Shown: positions 9,849 to 19,156 of the stretch, piece by piece | Position numbering within the stretch: the stretch's first letter is position 1 | Layout of the letters: the number at the start of each line of letters is the position of its first letter | NCBI GenBank assembly: GCA_001939145.1 | Contig: LSRX01000132.1 | Coordinates: 197,735 to 261,734 of the forward strand | Direction of reading: 5' to 3' | Source of the DNA: Symbiodinium microadriaticum | Taxonomy: Eukaryota > Sar > Dinophyceae > Suessiales > Symbiodiniaceae | Length of the DNA stretch: 64,000 nucleotides | Made by a program: the position numbers and the translations under genes | Notes under the pieces: generated by a model | Database searches by the model: none | Told to the model about the DNA's origin: nothing | The model's input: only the letters and a program-made list of their open reading frames with translations

Positions 9849-12800
9849 TCATGTACCCGGATCCGGGCGCAAAGTCGCCCACCAAGGCTGGGGCCCGTGC
9901 GTGGCCTGTGCCGGTAGCCAAACACGCGCCCCGCCGTCTAATGGCGCAGGAGTACATCCATCGGTGATGTCTGCTTCACGGTAAACGGTCCTGCAGAGGG
10001 TGGCATGTTTGAGGTGGCCTGCCAACCTGGCCTCACTCCAGAACTCAATGCCACATACCTGACAGCTGGTGCCAAACGCAACAAGCCTATGCTCTGCCAG
10101 CATCTTATGGGCGTTAGCCCTGTGGATTGAAAGCAAACGCTTAGAGCGGAAGGCGTTGCCGCAAACCTCACAGCTGAAAGGAAGCTGTTCGCACTGAGGG
10201 GCCATCATGTGCAACGGCTCGCCTCGCGCTCTGGCAACAACGTAACCCGTGGGCAAACGACGAGCCTTGCAGGCTTTGCGCAAAAAAGCACGGCACAGTA
10301 CTTTAGCACGCCGGGTTGCTGTTGCGAGCAAGGGTACGATGTCAGCCGGCCCGTAGATGGCCCTGGGGACAAGGCCGATCTCAACTGCCGCCTGGCAGGC
10401 CGCATCCCACCAGGCAGTCTGGCAATGGAGTTCATTAAGGACCCCATGTAGGCCATGCGCACATAGCTGCACTAACAGGCGTGCCCGCTCTGTTGTTAAG
10501 AGCTCGGACGGTAAGGCCATCTCCAGGGCTGAGGCGACTTCCTCGTTGGTGAAGCGGCAAGAGGAGACCCCTATCATCGGCCTGAAAGAACTGCGGTACA
10601 CCCCATGGATTGACTCTGCAAAGAGTTGCCGCTCCCTTTCTGTATTCAAGGTCCAGTGGCCAGCCCCGTACATAAAACGGCTAAGTACTCGGCTTCGGAG
10701 GAGGTCTTGCTTTTCCGCAAAGGAGAAGCAGGGGTTCCAGAGCAGCTTAGCCTTCAAGGGCTTGAAGATACTCATCATCTGGGCCCGTCGGTATCTCAGC
10801 CCAGGGAGTTCCTGGCCGTCAGCCCTCACCAGTGCGCCCAAGTAGGTATACTCAGGCACGATCCGTAGCCCAGGAACTCCTGGCAGCTCCGGAAGCTGGA
10901 TGACAGGCTCAGCTTGGTTGAGCAGGCGAACTTTGCACGTCTTGGAGCCTCGGCCGTGGAAGGCGACCATCACCTCCGTTTTGCCTGCTCCAAAGTTGGC
11001 ATTCAAGCCGGCCTCCTGAAGCTGCTTCACCATGAGGGTCGTGATGGTCTGCACCGCACATGTCAGCTCCGCCGGGTCGGGTATGCGCAAAAGCAGGCAT
11101 GTGTCGTCAGCCCACGTCGGCGTACTGCCCGCTCCTGACTGTCTGCGACAAAAGACGGGCTCCCATCCTCGGTCGGCGATGTGGCTTTTCATTTCGCGAA
11201 GCGCCCCGGCGATTATCAGACTGAAGAGCGCATCCGCCAGAGGCGCTCCGGGAATGGTCCCGCATTCTGTGCGGTATACTGTGCCAGTTCCCGGCCGGCA
11301 CACGAACCACCCCTCGGTGAGGTGCTTCCGGACAAGTTCACGAAGTTCCGGCTTGCAGCTCAGGGCTGCAGCCAGGTCACCTTGCTGCATTTTTTGTACG
11401 AATGCAGCCCGATGTTCTTCGGTATCGAAGAGCAGGCGGGCGCGTTTCGCCAAGAGCTCCTGGTCACGCCGCTGTGAGTCAGTCAGCACCAGCATATCTT
11501 TGATGACCGAGTAGTACGCCGTAGTGCAGTCAACAAAAATCGCAGCACCGGAGCATCCTTCCCGTCGCAGTGAGTCAAAGTGGGCGCGCACACAAGCGAT
11601 GGGGAGGCCAAGAGTACACTTGGGCATACCTCCAAACTGGTCTGCCGCTCTAACATGTCGCAGGGTGCTCATGACCTGGGGCCGCATAGACTTCTGCACG
11701 GCTTTCCCGTCCGTCTCAAGCAAGGCAATTGAGCGGAAACCGGTGCAAGCATCGGGGGCCTTGGAGGGTTTAGGCACTGGCACCGCCATGCCCCCGCGCC
11801 ACTGCATGGCCGTTTTGTCTCGGACCAGTTCCTTCGCCAGCACTGGCCAGTACCGGATGGCGGCAAGGAGAGGGGATGCAAGAAAAATCTCTGCTGGTAT
11901 CCCCGAAGGCCCTGGCGCCTTGGCACGCTTCAGGGAAGCAAAACCCCTAGTCAGGTCCGCTATGGTGGGTAGGGCAGTGCCATCCCATGCCAGGGCGGGC
12001 AGAGTGTCGATGGCCGCCTCTTGCACCAACACATCTGCTTCAACACAACTGGCCCTCTCTGCACTGGCAAAATGCCTGGCAAAGGTATCCTGAACTTCCT
12101 CGCGCAGGCAAGGTCGATTGGGCTCAGCAGTAAGTGCCGGAAGGAGTGGCGGGGGCCTGAACTTTCTCCCCGTTCGCAAGAGTGCTCTGATGCGGTGCGC
12201 GAACTCGGCAGGGCCTGCATCGCGGGCTGCCTCTATCTGTTTACGAGCAAACTCCGCCTTGTCTGATTGCATTGCCGTCTTCAGTCGTTTGTCCAATTGA
12301 TGGAGCTGATGATAGCTCCTTGCCATGTTGTAACGTGCCGCCTTGGCATGGCTGTAGGTAGACGCCGGCGGAACATCATGCCTTTGCCATGCCTGGAAGC
12401 ACAACTGCAAGAAACCCCGGTCTGAACGCGCGCCAACGACCTTGAGGACACGTCGCAGGTGCCGTCGATGTCTCACGAGCTCCAAGGTGGCTTCTGTGAC
12501 CGCAGGGTGCCGTGGGGCCGACAGGCCCTTGACTGTGGTATCAGCAAGCTCGGACATCAGCGACTGTTGCACAGCCTCAACATGCGAAGTGCAAGTTTCT
12601 TGCCATGGCACAAGGGGTGTCGATGCCAAAGCCTGGGCGGCTCGACACTGGCCGTGGACTGTTGTAAGTGACTGTGCATCAACACGCCGACGGTCCGGTA
12701 GGGTGCTGCTTTGGATCGTCGCTTTCAACGACGTCATGACCGGCATGTGATCCTGATCGGCATGCAGATCTCCCAGGTCCACATTGCCAAGTGTTACATG

Positions 12801-15800
12801 ACGGTCACCCCAGGCAACTGGGCAGCACACATAATCAATTAGCCCCTGCTGACTGTTAGGGCTTCGCCACGAGCTGAAGAAGTGTCCTGGGCGGTCTTGC
12901 TGAGCACTGACATGGACACCTACCTCTGTGGCGAAGGTACGCAGACACTCCGCATTGAGGTTGGCAGGCGCCGAATCCTCAGTCGCTGGCCTACCGTCCT
13001 GCTGCACGTATCTGGCATTTGCATCGAGGAAGAGCAGTGGAGCGCATGCACACGGAGTTTTGGCGAGCGCCCCTCGCAGATTTTGCCACCAAACTCGAAT
13101 GTCCACCTCAGGCGACACGGACGTAAGGGCATGCGCGCTGGCCAGGACAAACTTCACCCCCTTAAGTGTACAAACCACTAGCAGGACCCGCGGGCTGGCG
13201 TGCACGATGGCAAAGCTGTTCCGCTCCCATCCAACAGATTTACGCAACCAAAGCTGTGTGCCGCCTTGGCCGCAGTCGTCACAGGGGGCTGAAAGAACCC
13301 AAAAGGCATCTCTGCTGGCAATACCATGGGTCTTCTCCCGTGTCTCCTGAAAACCTGCAATGTCCACCTGATGTTTCTGCAACCCTCGGTAGAGCAATTC
13401 CTGCGCCGTAGCCCCCCTGGCTGAGAGTACGTTGTATGTGAGCATGCGCAGAGAGAGCGACAGATCGCCGGTGATGGCCTCCTGCAGCCGGATGGGCTCA
13501 GGGATCGGGTTCGGCTGTGGACTTCGGATACGCGCAAAGGGCGCAGCCCATGTGCCGTCCTGACGGAGGGGAGGCATTACTGCAGAGCAAATCGGGCCAG
13601 GTAGAAGCCACGCCCGCTCGAAAACTCTCTCATCAATGGCTTCCTGGAAATGCTCCCATCGCTTGCTGCCGGGGCAATCGGAGGGGGCGGTGATGGCCTG
13701 CTTGGCAAGCAGGTCGGCCAGAGTGTTGAAAACACAGCCCATATGTGCCTCTACCTTGTGCAGGCAGATCTGAACACCCTGGGTCGCCAGGAAGGCTGCC
13801 AGGCCGACAGCAGAGGCCGAACTGCGACTGTCTACATCAAATCCAGCAAATCCGAATGCAACGGCCAAGGCCGATTCGCAATCACAGCCGAAATGGCAGA
13901 TTCTGGGCTTAACCTTGGCACAAGTCGCTTGCGCATGTAACAGCGCCTCAAGCTCACCGTCAAAGGCTGAGGCCACATGCGTCGTAGAGGCGCTCGGCAA
14001 AACAGTAGTGCAAACCCCAGACAGGTGTCCAAAGCGTCGGATTTGGCCGTCCTGTAGGGCTAATGCCACGACAGCCCAGGATGCACTTGTTTGTCCTGGA
14101 AAGAACGACCCATCCGTGAAAAGGAAAAGACCATCAACCCTAGAATCAGGAGCAAAAGCCGGGATGTCGGCCCAGATGCGAGCATGGGCCGTGGGCGCGA
14201 TCGCAGGTGGCAAGGCTTGGCAGAAATTGGCATGCCCATGACCTGTCAACGCACTATCGAGAATGTCGGCATTTACTTCCCAGGTAACCACGGGAGGGGG
14301 CTCAGGCACAAGTTGCTCAAGACAAAGTCGCGCAGGCTTAGCGTCACCCGGAGTAGCACTTTGTGGCCCAAGTCGACGTCTGCCACAGGGGGTGGGTATC
14401 ACAGCTGGGCGTGTGCTGGCCCCTGTTGCCTCAATGAGGGCAGCACGCCGTGCCTCTGGCGTGTCGTCGAAAATGACCTGGCGTCGCCTAGCCTTGGGAA
14501 ATGTAAGCTGTACGAGGCTTGTGCCCCCCGAAGAGGGCCTTGAGGCGGCCCGCGGGGTCGACTGTTGGTGCACATGTCCACTGCCAGTCGCCGAGGGGGC
14601 TCTTGGCGCCCGTGTGTGCCCTATATGGGCACCATTGACTATGCGGGGCATCGGTCGAAACATCATTCCTGGTCGGAGCGGCAAATAATCGATTGGTGGC
14701 TGCGCTCCCTGCGGAAAATGAACGAGCAAGTAGTAGAGCACCGCGAAGGGATCGTTGATGGTGCAGGTCACCCAGCTCACTTCTGCTGGCATTGCGATAA
14801 ACGCATCTGCACCCCACACTTCGACGTTAGATGCCACGTCAACGAGCTGCATGCCTGATGTGAACAGGCCTGTGCCCTCGAGGTGTTCACAGGCCTCAAA
14901 CACCGTTGGCGTAAGGGGGGTGTCTATCCAGAAAATGTGCGGCGCGCGCCCCGGCTGGAACACTGTGATGCGCTTGCTCGTCCGGGCAGGCCGCCCCAGC
15001 TGATCCAGTCTGCGCTCGAAGGCATCATCAAGTCTTTCCTCGATGGACTGTATGCCGACTCTGGGGGCGACCAGGGGTCCTTGCGGCCCAAGGAAGAGAC
15101 CGAGCGCCGGTAGGCTCATTGGGAAAGACAGGCATCTAAGACGGCTAATGTCGTCCAGGAGCGGACCAATGTTGCGCGCCACGCCCGGGAAGCGCCCGGC
15201 CCCCATCTGCTGAATGAAGTCTCCTGTCATAAGAGGGCGACTGCAGACATTGCTATGGACACCATTAACAAATATCTGCGCGCCGCTGCGCTTCTGGACC
15301 TCCGACAGGATTTCAGACGGTCGTGCTCCTTCGGGTAAAATCATTGCATGGACCTGGGTTCCATCGACACCTGGGTCGTAAAGAACGGTAATGGTGCCCG
15401 ATGCCTCCTCGCTGCTGCTCTGCTGTGGCACATACAACAATGGAACAATGTACCTGGTGGCAGCAGTAGTCCTGGGAAGAACTGGTGCGAGCTGAACCGT
15501 AAAGTCTGCCTGAAGACGCCCGAGGCGTGCTAGAGCCCGAATAAGCTCCAATACGGCCAGGTGTGGGTCCGCCTGTGAGTATGGAGTTTCGACAAGGCGA
15601 ACCGTTGTTCCATCTCCTACCATGATGAACTGGACCGTGCGGGGATCTTCTTGTCCAGTAGCAAGCATGCAGGTGGTGGTTGTGGTAGTGGAAGTGGGCC
15701 CGAACAAAGGCTGCAGAAAAGGCGCCTCGGAGCGTGGGCGTATGATCAACCACTGCAGGTGCAACAGGTTCTGAGGAAGCACTTCATAGACCTGTCCTTG

Positions 15801-16733
15801 CGCATCTTGCATAAACATCTCGCTATGGGCTTCACTGCCTAAGACCTGGAGAGCTGTTGGGAGCGCAGGTAGATGTTCGGCGGCCGCTTGCAACACTTCT
15901 GGCAGCCCCATGCCAGGCACGAGGACTACGGGAATTACCTCACCTTGCATCCCTCGCAGATCTATGGGCACCACGCAAGCATGCGGATCATCGCTATCCG
16001 TATGTTCAGTAACCACTATTTGAGGCTCATCAACACCTGCAAGACTTGTCGTGAGCAGCTGTGCGCGCCTAGGAGGTCGGTCACATTGGCTGACTGCATC
16101 ATTTACAAAGTCGATCAACGACCAGCGCGCAGCACCCTGCAACCTGGCAGGTGGGAACCCTCGCATGAGCAACGAGAAAGGCACAGACTTTGTGCCGGCA
16201 CTGGTCGGGTCGAGCTGTGGGAACAGACGCAGCTGTGCTGCTGGGATTCGCGAGCCATACGCCTGCCGTAGTCCTTCCGGGACAAGATGAACGGGATGCA
16301 GGCGCAATGGCAGTTCATCCGTGGAGAAACCTGCAACCTGACCTAACAGCATGGGCGGCCTCTCGGGTTGCATCCAGGTGGTAGTTCTGGTAGTGGCTTC
16401 TCTGACTTCCTCGGGGACGTCAGTAAGCGTGCGGACCGCTATCCACTGGTGTATGTCCTGCGACTCCGTCAGCTGTGCAAGACGGTAGCCGCGGCAGTCA
16501 AAAACCCCAAGGTCGCCCGAAACGACGCCCCTTAAAATGTCACCCCTGCCATCATGTCCCTTGGCTTGCAGTTGCGAGATCAGGTCAACAACCTGACCAG
16601 GTGGCTGCACGAGTGCCGTAGCAATGCGTCCGCCGACACTCCTTAGGTCGACGGGTATAGCCCAGGACTGGGCACCTCCTCGCGGGCTTGTCTTTTTCGA
16701 TCGGTTTGGGAAACAATAAACATGCCGCCCCAA
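9849..16733 (-). CDS. LINE element B, ORF2 polyprotein (RNase H - AP endonuclease - RT - zinc fingers)
   Basis: A 2294-codon minus-strand frame encodes a second LINE polyprotein, clearly divergent from element A but with the same domain order. RNase H begins near residue 874 (FTDGSFF), with GELEAL, GCDCESAL and an AHMGCVFNTLAD motif near 997. The endonuclease follows with LTYNVLSARG, FQETREK, FLDANARY and a DQDHMPV motif. The RT has motif A FVDCTTAYYSV near 1735, motif B ECGTIPGAPLAD and motif C PTWADDTCL near 1875. Two Cys/His fingers (CEVCGNAF and CQVCGIEF) lie near 2190 and beyond. The frame starts inside the conserved N-terminal region (PVDLRSVGGRI near residue 30), and neither ORF1 nor further N-terminal sequence lies upstream. 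This fits ordinary 5' truncation on insertion. No internal stop is present. The stop is TGA at 9849-9851. Confidence 0.9.
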   Translation of the reverse strand: MGRHVYCFPNRSKKTSPRGGAQSWAIPVDLRSVGGRIATALVQPPGQVVDLISQLQAKGHDGRGDILRGVVSGDLGVFDCRGYRLAQLTESQDIHQWIAVRTLTDVPEEVREATTRTTTWMQPERPPMLLGQVAGFSTDELPLRLHPVHLVPEGLRQAYGSRIPAAQLRLFPQLDPTSAGTKSVPFSLLMRGFPPARLQGAARWSLIDFVNDAVSQCDRPPRRAQLLTTSLAGVDEPQIVVTEHTDSDDPHACVVPIDLRGMQGEVIPVVLVPGMGLPEVLQAAAEHLPALPTALQVLGSEAHSEMFMQDAQGQVYEVLPQNLLHLQWLIIRPRSEAPFLQPLFGPTSTTTTTTCMLATGQEDPRTVQFIMVGDGTTVRLVETPYSQADPHLAVLELIRALARLGRLQADFTVQLAPVLPRTTAATRYIVPLLYVPQQSSSEEASGTITVLYDPGVDGTQVHAMILPEGARPSEILSEVQKRSGAQIFVNGVHSNVCSRPLMTGDFIQQMGAGRFPGVARNIGPLLDDISRLRCLSFPMSLPALGLFLGPQGPLVAPRVGIQSIEERLDDAFERRLDQLGRPARTSKRITVFQPGRAPHIFWIDTPLTPTVFEACEHLEGTGLFTSGMQLVDVASNVEVWGADAFIAMPAEVSWVTCTINDPFAVLYYLLVHFPQGAQPPIDYLPLRPGMMFRPMPRIVNGAHIGHTRAPRAPSATGSGHVHQQSTPRAASRPSSGGTSLVQLTFPKARRRQVIFDDTPEARRAALIEATGASTRPAVIPTPCGRRRLGPQSATPGDAKPARLCLEQLVPEPPPVVTWEVNADILDSALTGHGHANFCQALPPAIAPTAHARIWADIPAFAPDSRVDGLFLFTDGSFFPGQTSASWAVVALALQDGQIRRFGHLSGVCTTVLPSASTTHVASAFDGELEALLHAQATCAKVKPRICHFGCDCESALAVAFGFAGFDVDSRSSASAVGLAAFLATQGVQICLHKVEAHMGCVFNTLADLLAKQAITAPSDCPGSKRWEHFQEAIDERVFERAWLLPGPICSAVMPPLRQDGTWAAPFARIRSPQPNPIPEPIRLQEAITGDLSLSLRMLTYNVLSARGATAQELLYRGLQKHQVDIAGFQETREKTHGIASRDAFWVLSAPCDDCGQGGTQLWLRKSVGWERNSFAIVHASPRVLLVVCTLKGVKFVLASAHALTSVSPEVDIRVWWQNLRGALAKTPCACAPLLFLDANARYVQQDGRPATEDSAPANLNAECLRTFATEVGVHVSAQQDRPGHFFSSWRSPNSQQGLIDYVCCPVAWGDRHVTLGNVDLGDLHADQDHMPVMTSLKATIQSSTLPDRRRVDAQSLTTVHGQCRAAQALASTPLVPWQETCTSHVEAVQQSLMSELADTTVKGLSAPRHPAVTEATLELVRHRRHLRRVLKVVGARSDRGFLQLCFQAWQRHDVPPASTYSHAKAARYNMARSYHQLHQLDKRLKTAMQSDKAEFARKQIEAARDAGPAEFAHRIRALLRTGRKFRPPPLLPALTAEPNRPCLREEVQDTFARHFASAERASCVEADVLVQEAAIDTLPALAWDGTALPTIADLTRGFASLKRAKAPGPSGIPAEIFLASPLLAAIRYWPVLAKELVRDKTAMQWRGGMAVPVPKPSKAPDACTGFRSIALLETDGKAVQKSMRPQVMSTLRHVRAADQFGGMPKCTLGLPIACVRAHFDSLRREGCSGAAIFVDCTTAYYSVIKDMLVLTDSQRRDQELLAKRARLLFDTEEHRAAFVQKMQQGDLAAALSCKPELRELVRKHLTEGWFVCRPGTGTVYRTECGTIPGAPLADALFSLIIAGALREMKSHIADRGWEPVFCRRQSGAGSTPTWADDTCLLLRIPDPAELTCAVQTITTLMVKQLQEAGLNANFGAGKTEVMVAFHGRGSKTCKVRLLNQAEPVIQLPELPGVPGLRIVPEYTYLGALVRADGQELPGLRYRRAQMMSIFKPLKAKLLWNPCFSFAEKQDLLRSRVLSRFMYGAGHWTLNTERERQLFAESIHGVYRSSFRPMIGVSSCRFTNEEVASALEMALPSELLTTERARLLVQLCAHGLHGVLNELHCQTAWWDAACQAAVEIGLVPRAIYGPADIVPLLATATRRAKVLCRAFLRKACKARRLPTGYVVARARGEPLHMMAPQCEQLPFSCEVCGNAFRSKRLLSIHRANAHKMLAEHRLVAFGTSCQVCGIEFWSEARLAGHLKHATLCRTVYREADITDGCTPAPLDGGARVWLPAQATHGPQPWWATLRPDPGT

Positions 16734-17575
16734 GTCCCCGAAAGCAACCTTGGAACTTGGAGGAATGTTGCTACAGTCAAGATTTTTAAAACAGACGCGA
16801 CTTGGAACCCTGGACCTGGATCTCGAAACACCTGGGCCTGAATCCTAAAGCTTGAGACCCTAAACCCTACAAGCCCGAACCAAGCAAAACTGAAAACGAT
16901 ACAGCCCAAAACCGGCCTTTGCTTTCCCGGAGAAGTCCCGTGCCTTTTCCACGACACTGCTTTTCAGCGGTCAGTAGTTGGACTATGCCGTCGCGGCTTG
17001 GGGCTTTAGGAAGCATACTCACGAAGATACCTTCTCAACAACATATGGAGCAAAAAAATTGCATCTCTCGCAATGTCCCGCAACACATCAACCGTAGCTT
17101 CGCAGCTTGGCTGCGGCTGCCGCTTCCCAACCTCTCGCCGATGGAGCCTTTCGCAAAAAATGAGTGGACATCCTTGGGATGGCCCTCACGCGCTTCAAAG
17201 ACCATGCTTTCTGCTGCCGCTGCTTCAACAAAAAATTGTGTATGGTTTTGGAACCACGGCCGACAGGGTATTTCTTTTCGCGAACACGTGGGTTGCGAGA
17301 CTTGAACCGCAAATGTCCTTTCACTTCTGTCCACAGCCGCAATATGAAGTAGTCCGAACAAAACTCGACATCTCCAGCACGCAGAAGTACCTCAAGAATA
17401 CTCAAGAACAACACCCTCAATTCAAAAATACACAAAAATCCTAAACCCAACACCCTAAACTTGCGAATGCAAACTGCCAATTGTTTGTCCGCCCTGCCCC
17501 CCCCCTCCCAGATAAAAACAACGTAAACCAATTAAGCAGATAGTGGTCATCTTTATGCGGCACCTTTCGGTAGCT
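16734..17575. other. Intergenic DNA upstream of truncated LINE B
   Basis: No gene is supported. The minus-strand frame at 17088-17531 and overlapping frames on the other strand have no recognisable family. A short CCCTAAA remnant lies near 16857-16868. A C-run followed by A-rich sequence (17496-17530) is unremarkable. Confidence 0.45.
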
Positions 17576-19156
17576 TCAAGTTGCAGGGATTTCGGCGTGC
17601 AGGCCAATCTGCAAACAAAGTGCCTTCTGAACTGCTCTGCCTGGGGCCATGCCAGTGCTCGAGTACCTCTTCAACTGTGATGCCACGGACTCACAGGTCG
17701 CCTCTGAAGACAGAATGCTGCCGAAGGCGTGGTACACGAAAAAAGCCTCTCGGCAGCCGTTCGGCAGCCAATCTTGATTGCAGTGCGTCGCTTGCCAAAA
17801 AAAATGCCATTGGAACGTGCCCTGTTCCGACCAGAGATTGCCCATTTGTTTGCTTTGTTCTGTCCAACATCGCAACAACCGCATATACTGAGCGATGATC
17901 CGGCGCCGATTCCAAACTGACGGAAAAAAGGCCGCCCACCGTTCTCGAAACCACGTCGCAAGTTCAACAAAAGCTGACAGCTTTGGTTGCCAAAAACCAA
18001 ACCAGTGATCAGCTGGCTCTGAAAGACATCGTGGGTCCAGCAAGATCCGCGGAAAGTCGTAGCCTCACAATGACAGACCCGTCAACTCGAACTGCGTTGC
18101 TGGCATTAGCAAAGAAGTAACATGAAAATACGAGGGGCACAGAAGGGCAGCATACACGCAACGCTTAGGAATGCGCACGGCCTCATTCTCCATGACTTTC
18201 TCGTTGAAAGCTGATGTCAAGATGGAAAACATGCTGCCGGCATGCTCGAAGGCCTTCTGCGCACGGGCAAAGTTTTGTTCCACGTCTCCCCGGTTCCGCC
18301 AGACCCCACCTTCCAAGGGAGCCAAGCCGTCCAGCCTGGATTTCCAGTATTTATGATGCATGGCCTAGAAAGTTGCCAAGACATGTTCCAAACGAACTGA
18401 GACATCGGACACAGTTTCTTTGTTTCTGCTAAGACGCAGCACCTCGGCATACATGCCAGCAAAGAGCAGGCGTGGCAGAAAGGTCAGCGTACGAAACGCC
18501 AGATCCTCATGGTCGGTCCGCATATCCAACGTGACTTTACGTCAGAGCTAAGAACTGAGCTATCCTGTTCACAGTTATAAGCTAAAGTAACTCAAGTTCC
18601 GATGCTCAACTGCAGCTTTACACTGAGACGTCAGACATCTACGTGATGGAGTTGCCGGGAAAATCATCCGCCTAGTCGTCAACCTATCAGAAATGGCAAG
18701 CACGTCCTTGTAGGGCCGCACGAACTTCCAGTACAACACAAGCCAAGCTTGCATCGTGATGCCCACGTTTGCCGGATCGTTTCTAAGCCGCAGATGTGTG
18801 GAGAATTCTTTGGCAACTGCAAGAACCCGGCTTAACCCCGGCAGCTCTCTGCACAAGCGCTGCAAGGACTCTCGCACTTCCAAATTCACTCGGGCCTGCT
18901 TCATGTACACAGCATTCGGCATTTGCACACGCAGTGCACCTGACCAAAAGCCTTTCAAACCGTCCACGACGCACAGAACAGACACCAGGTTTTCGCTCAC
19001 CCGTTCACGAAGAGGTCGGGGATCGTCAGAGGAACAGTTTGGGATATTGCCGCGGACCTTGTCATGAAGTTGAGGTTTTTGTCGAAAGTTCAGGTGGCAT
19101 CTGCTCGATGAACGCACTCCGAAGAGAAGCCAATCAACAAATTCAAAAATTAGCAA
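17576..19156 (-). pseudogene. Decayed protein-coding gene of unknown family, same-frame pieces broken by stops
   Basis: Three minus-strand open stretches, 19156-18575, 18361-18065 and 18043-17576, are all in one reading frame. Between the first two the same frame also reads like protein (for example LTFLPRLLFAGMYAEVLR) but is broken by a TAG at 18365-18367 and a TGA near 18545. A further TGA at 18065-18067 separates the last two pieces. Protein-like sequence continuing straight through stops points to decay of one gene more than to introns. The last piece contains SEATCESVASQLKRYS. I have a weak impression that this resembles C-terminal regions of transposase-like proteins found in dinoflagellate genomes, but I cannot confirm it. 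Its 5' end overlaps the start of duplicated block A. Confidence 0.55.
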
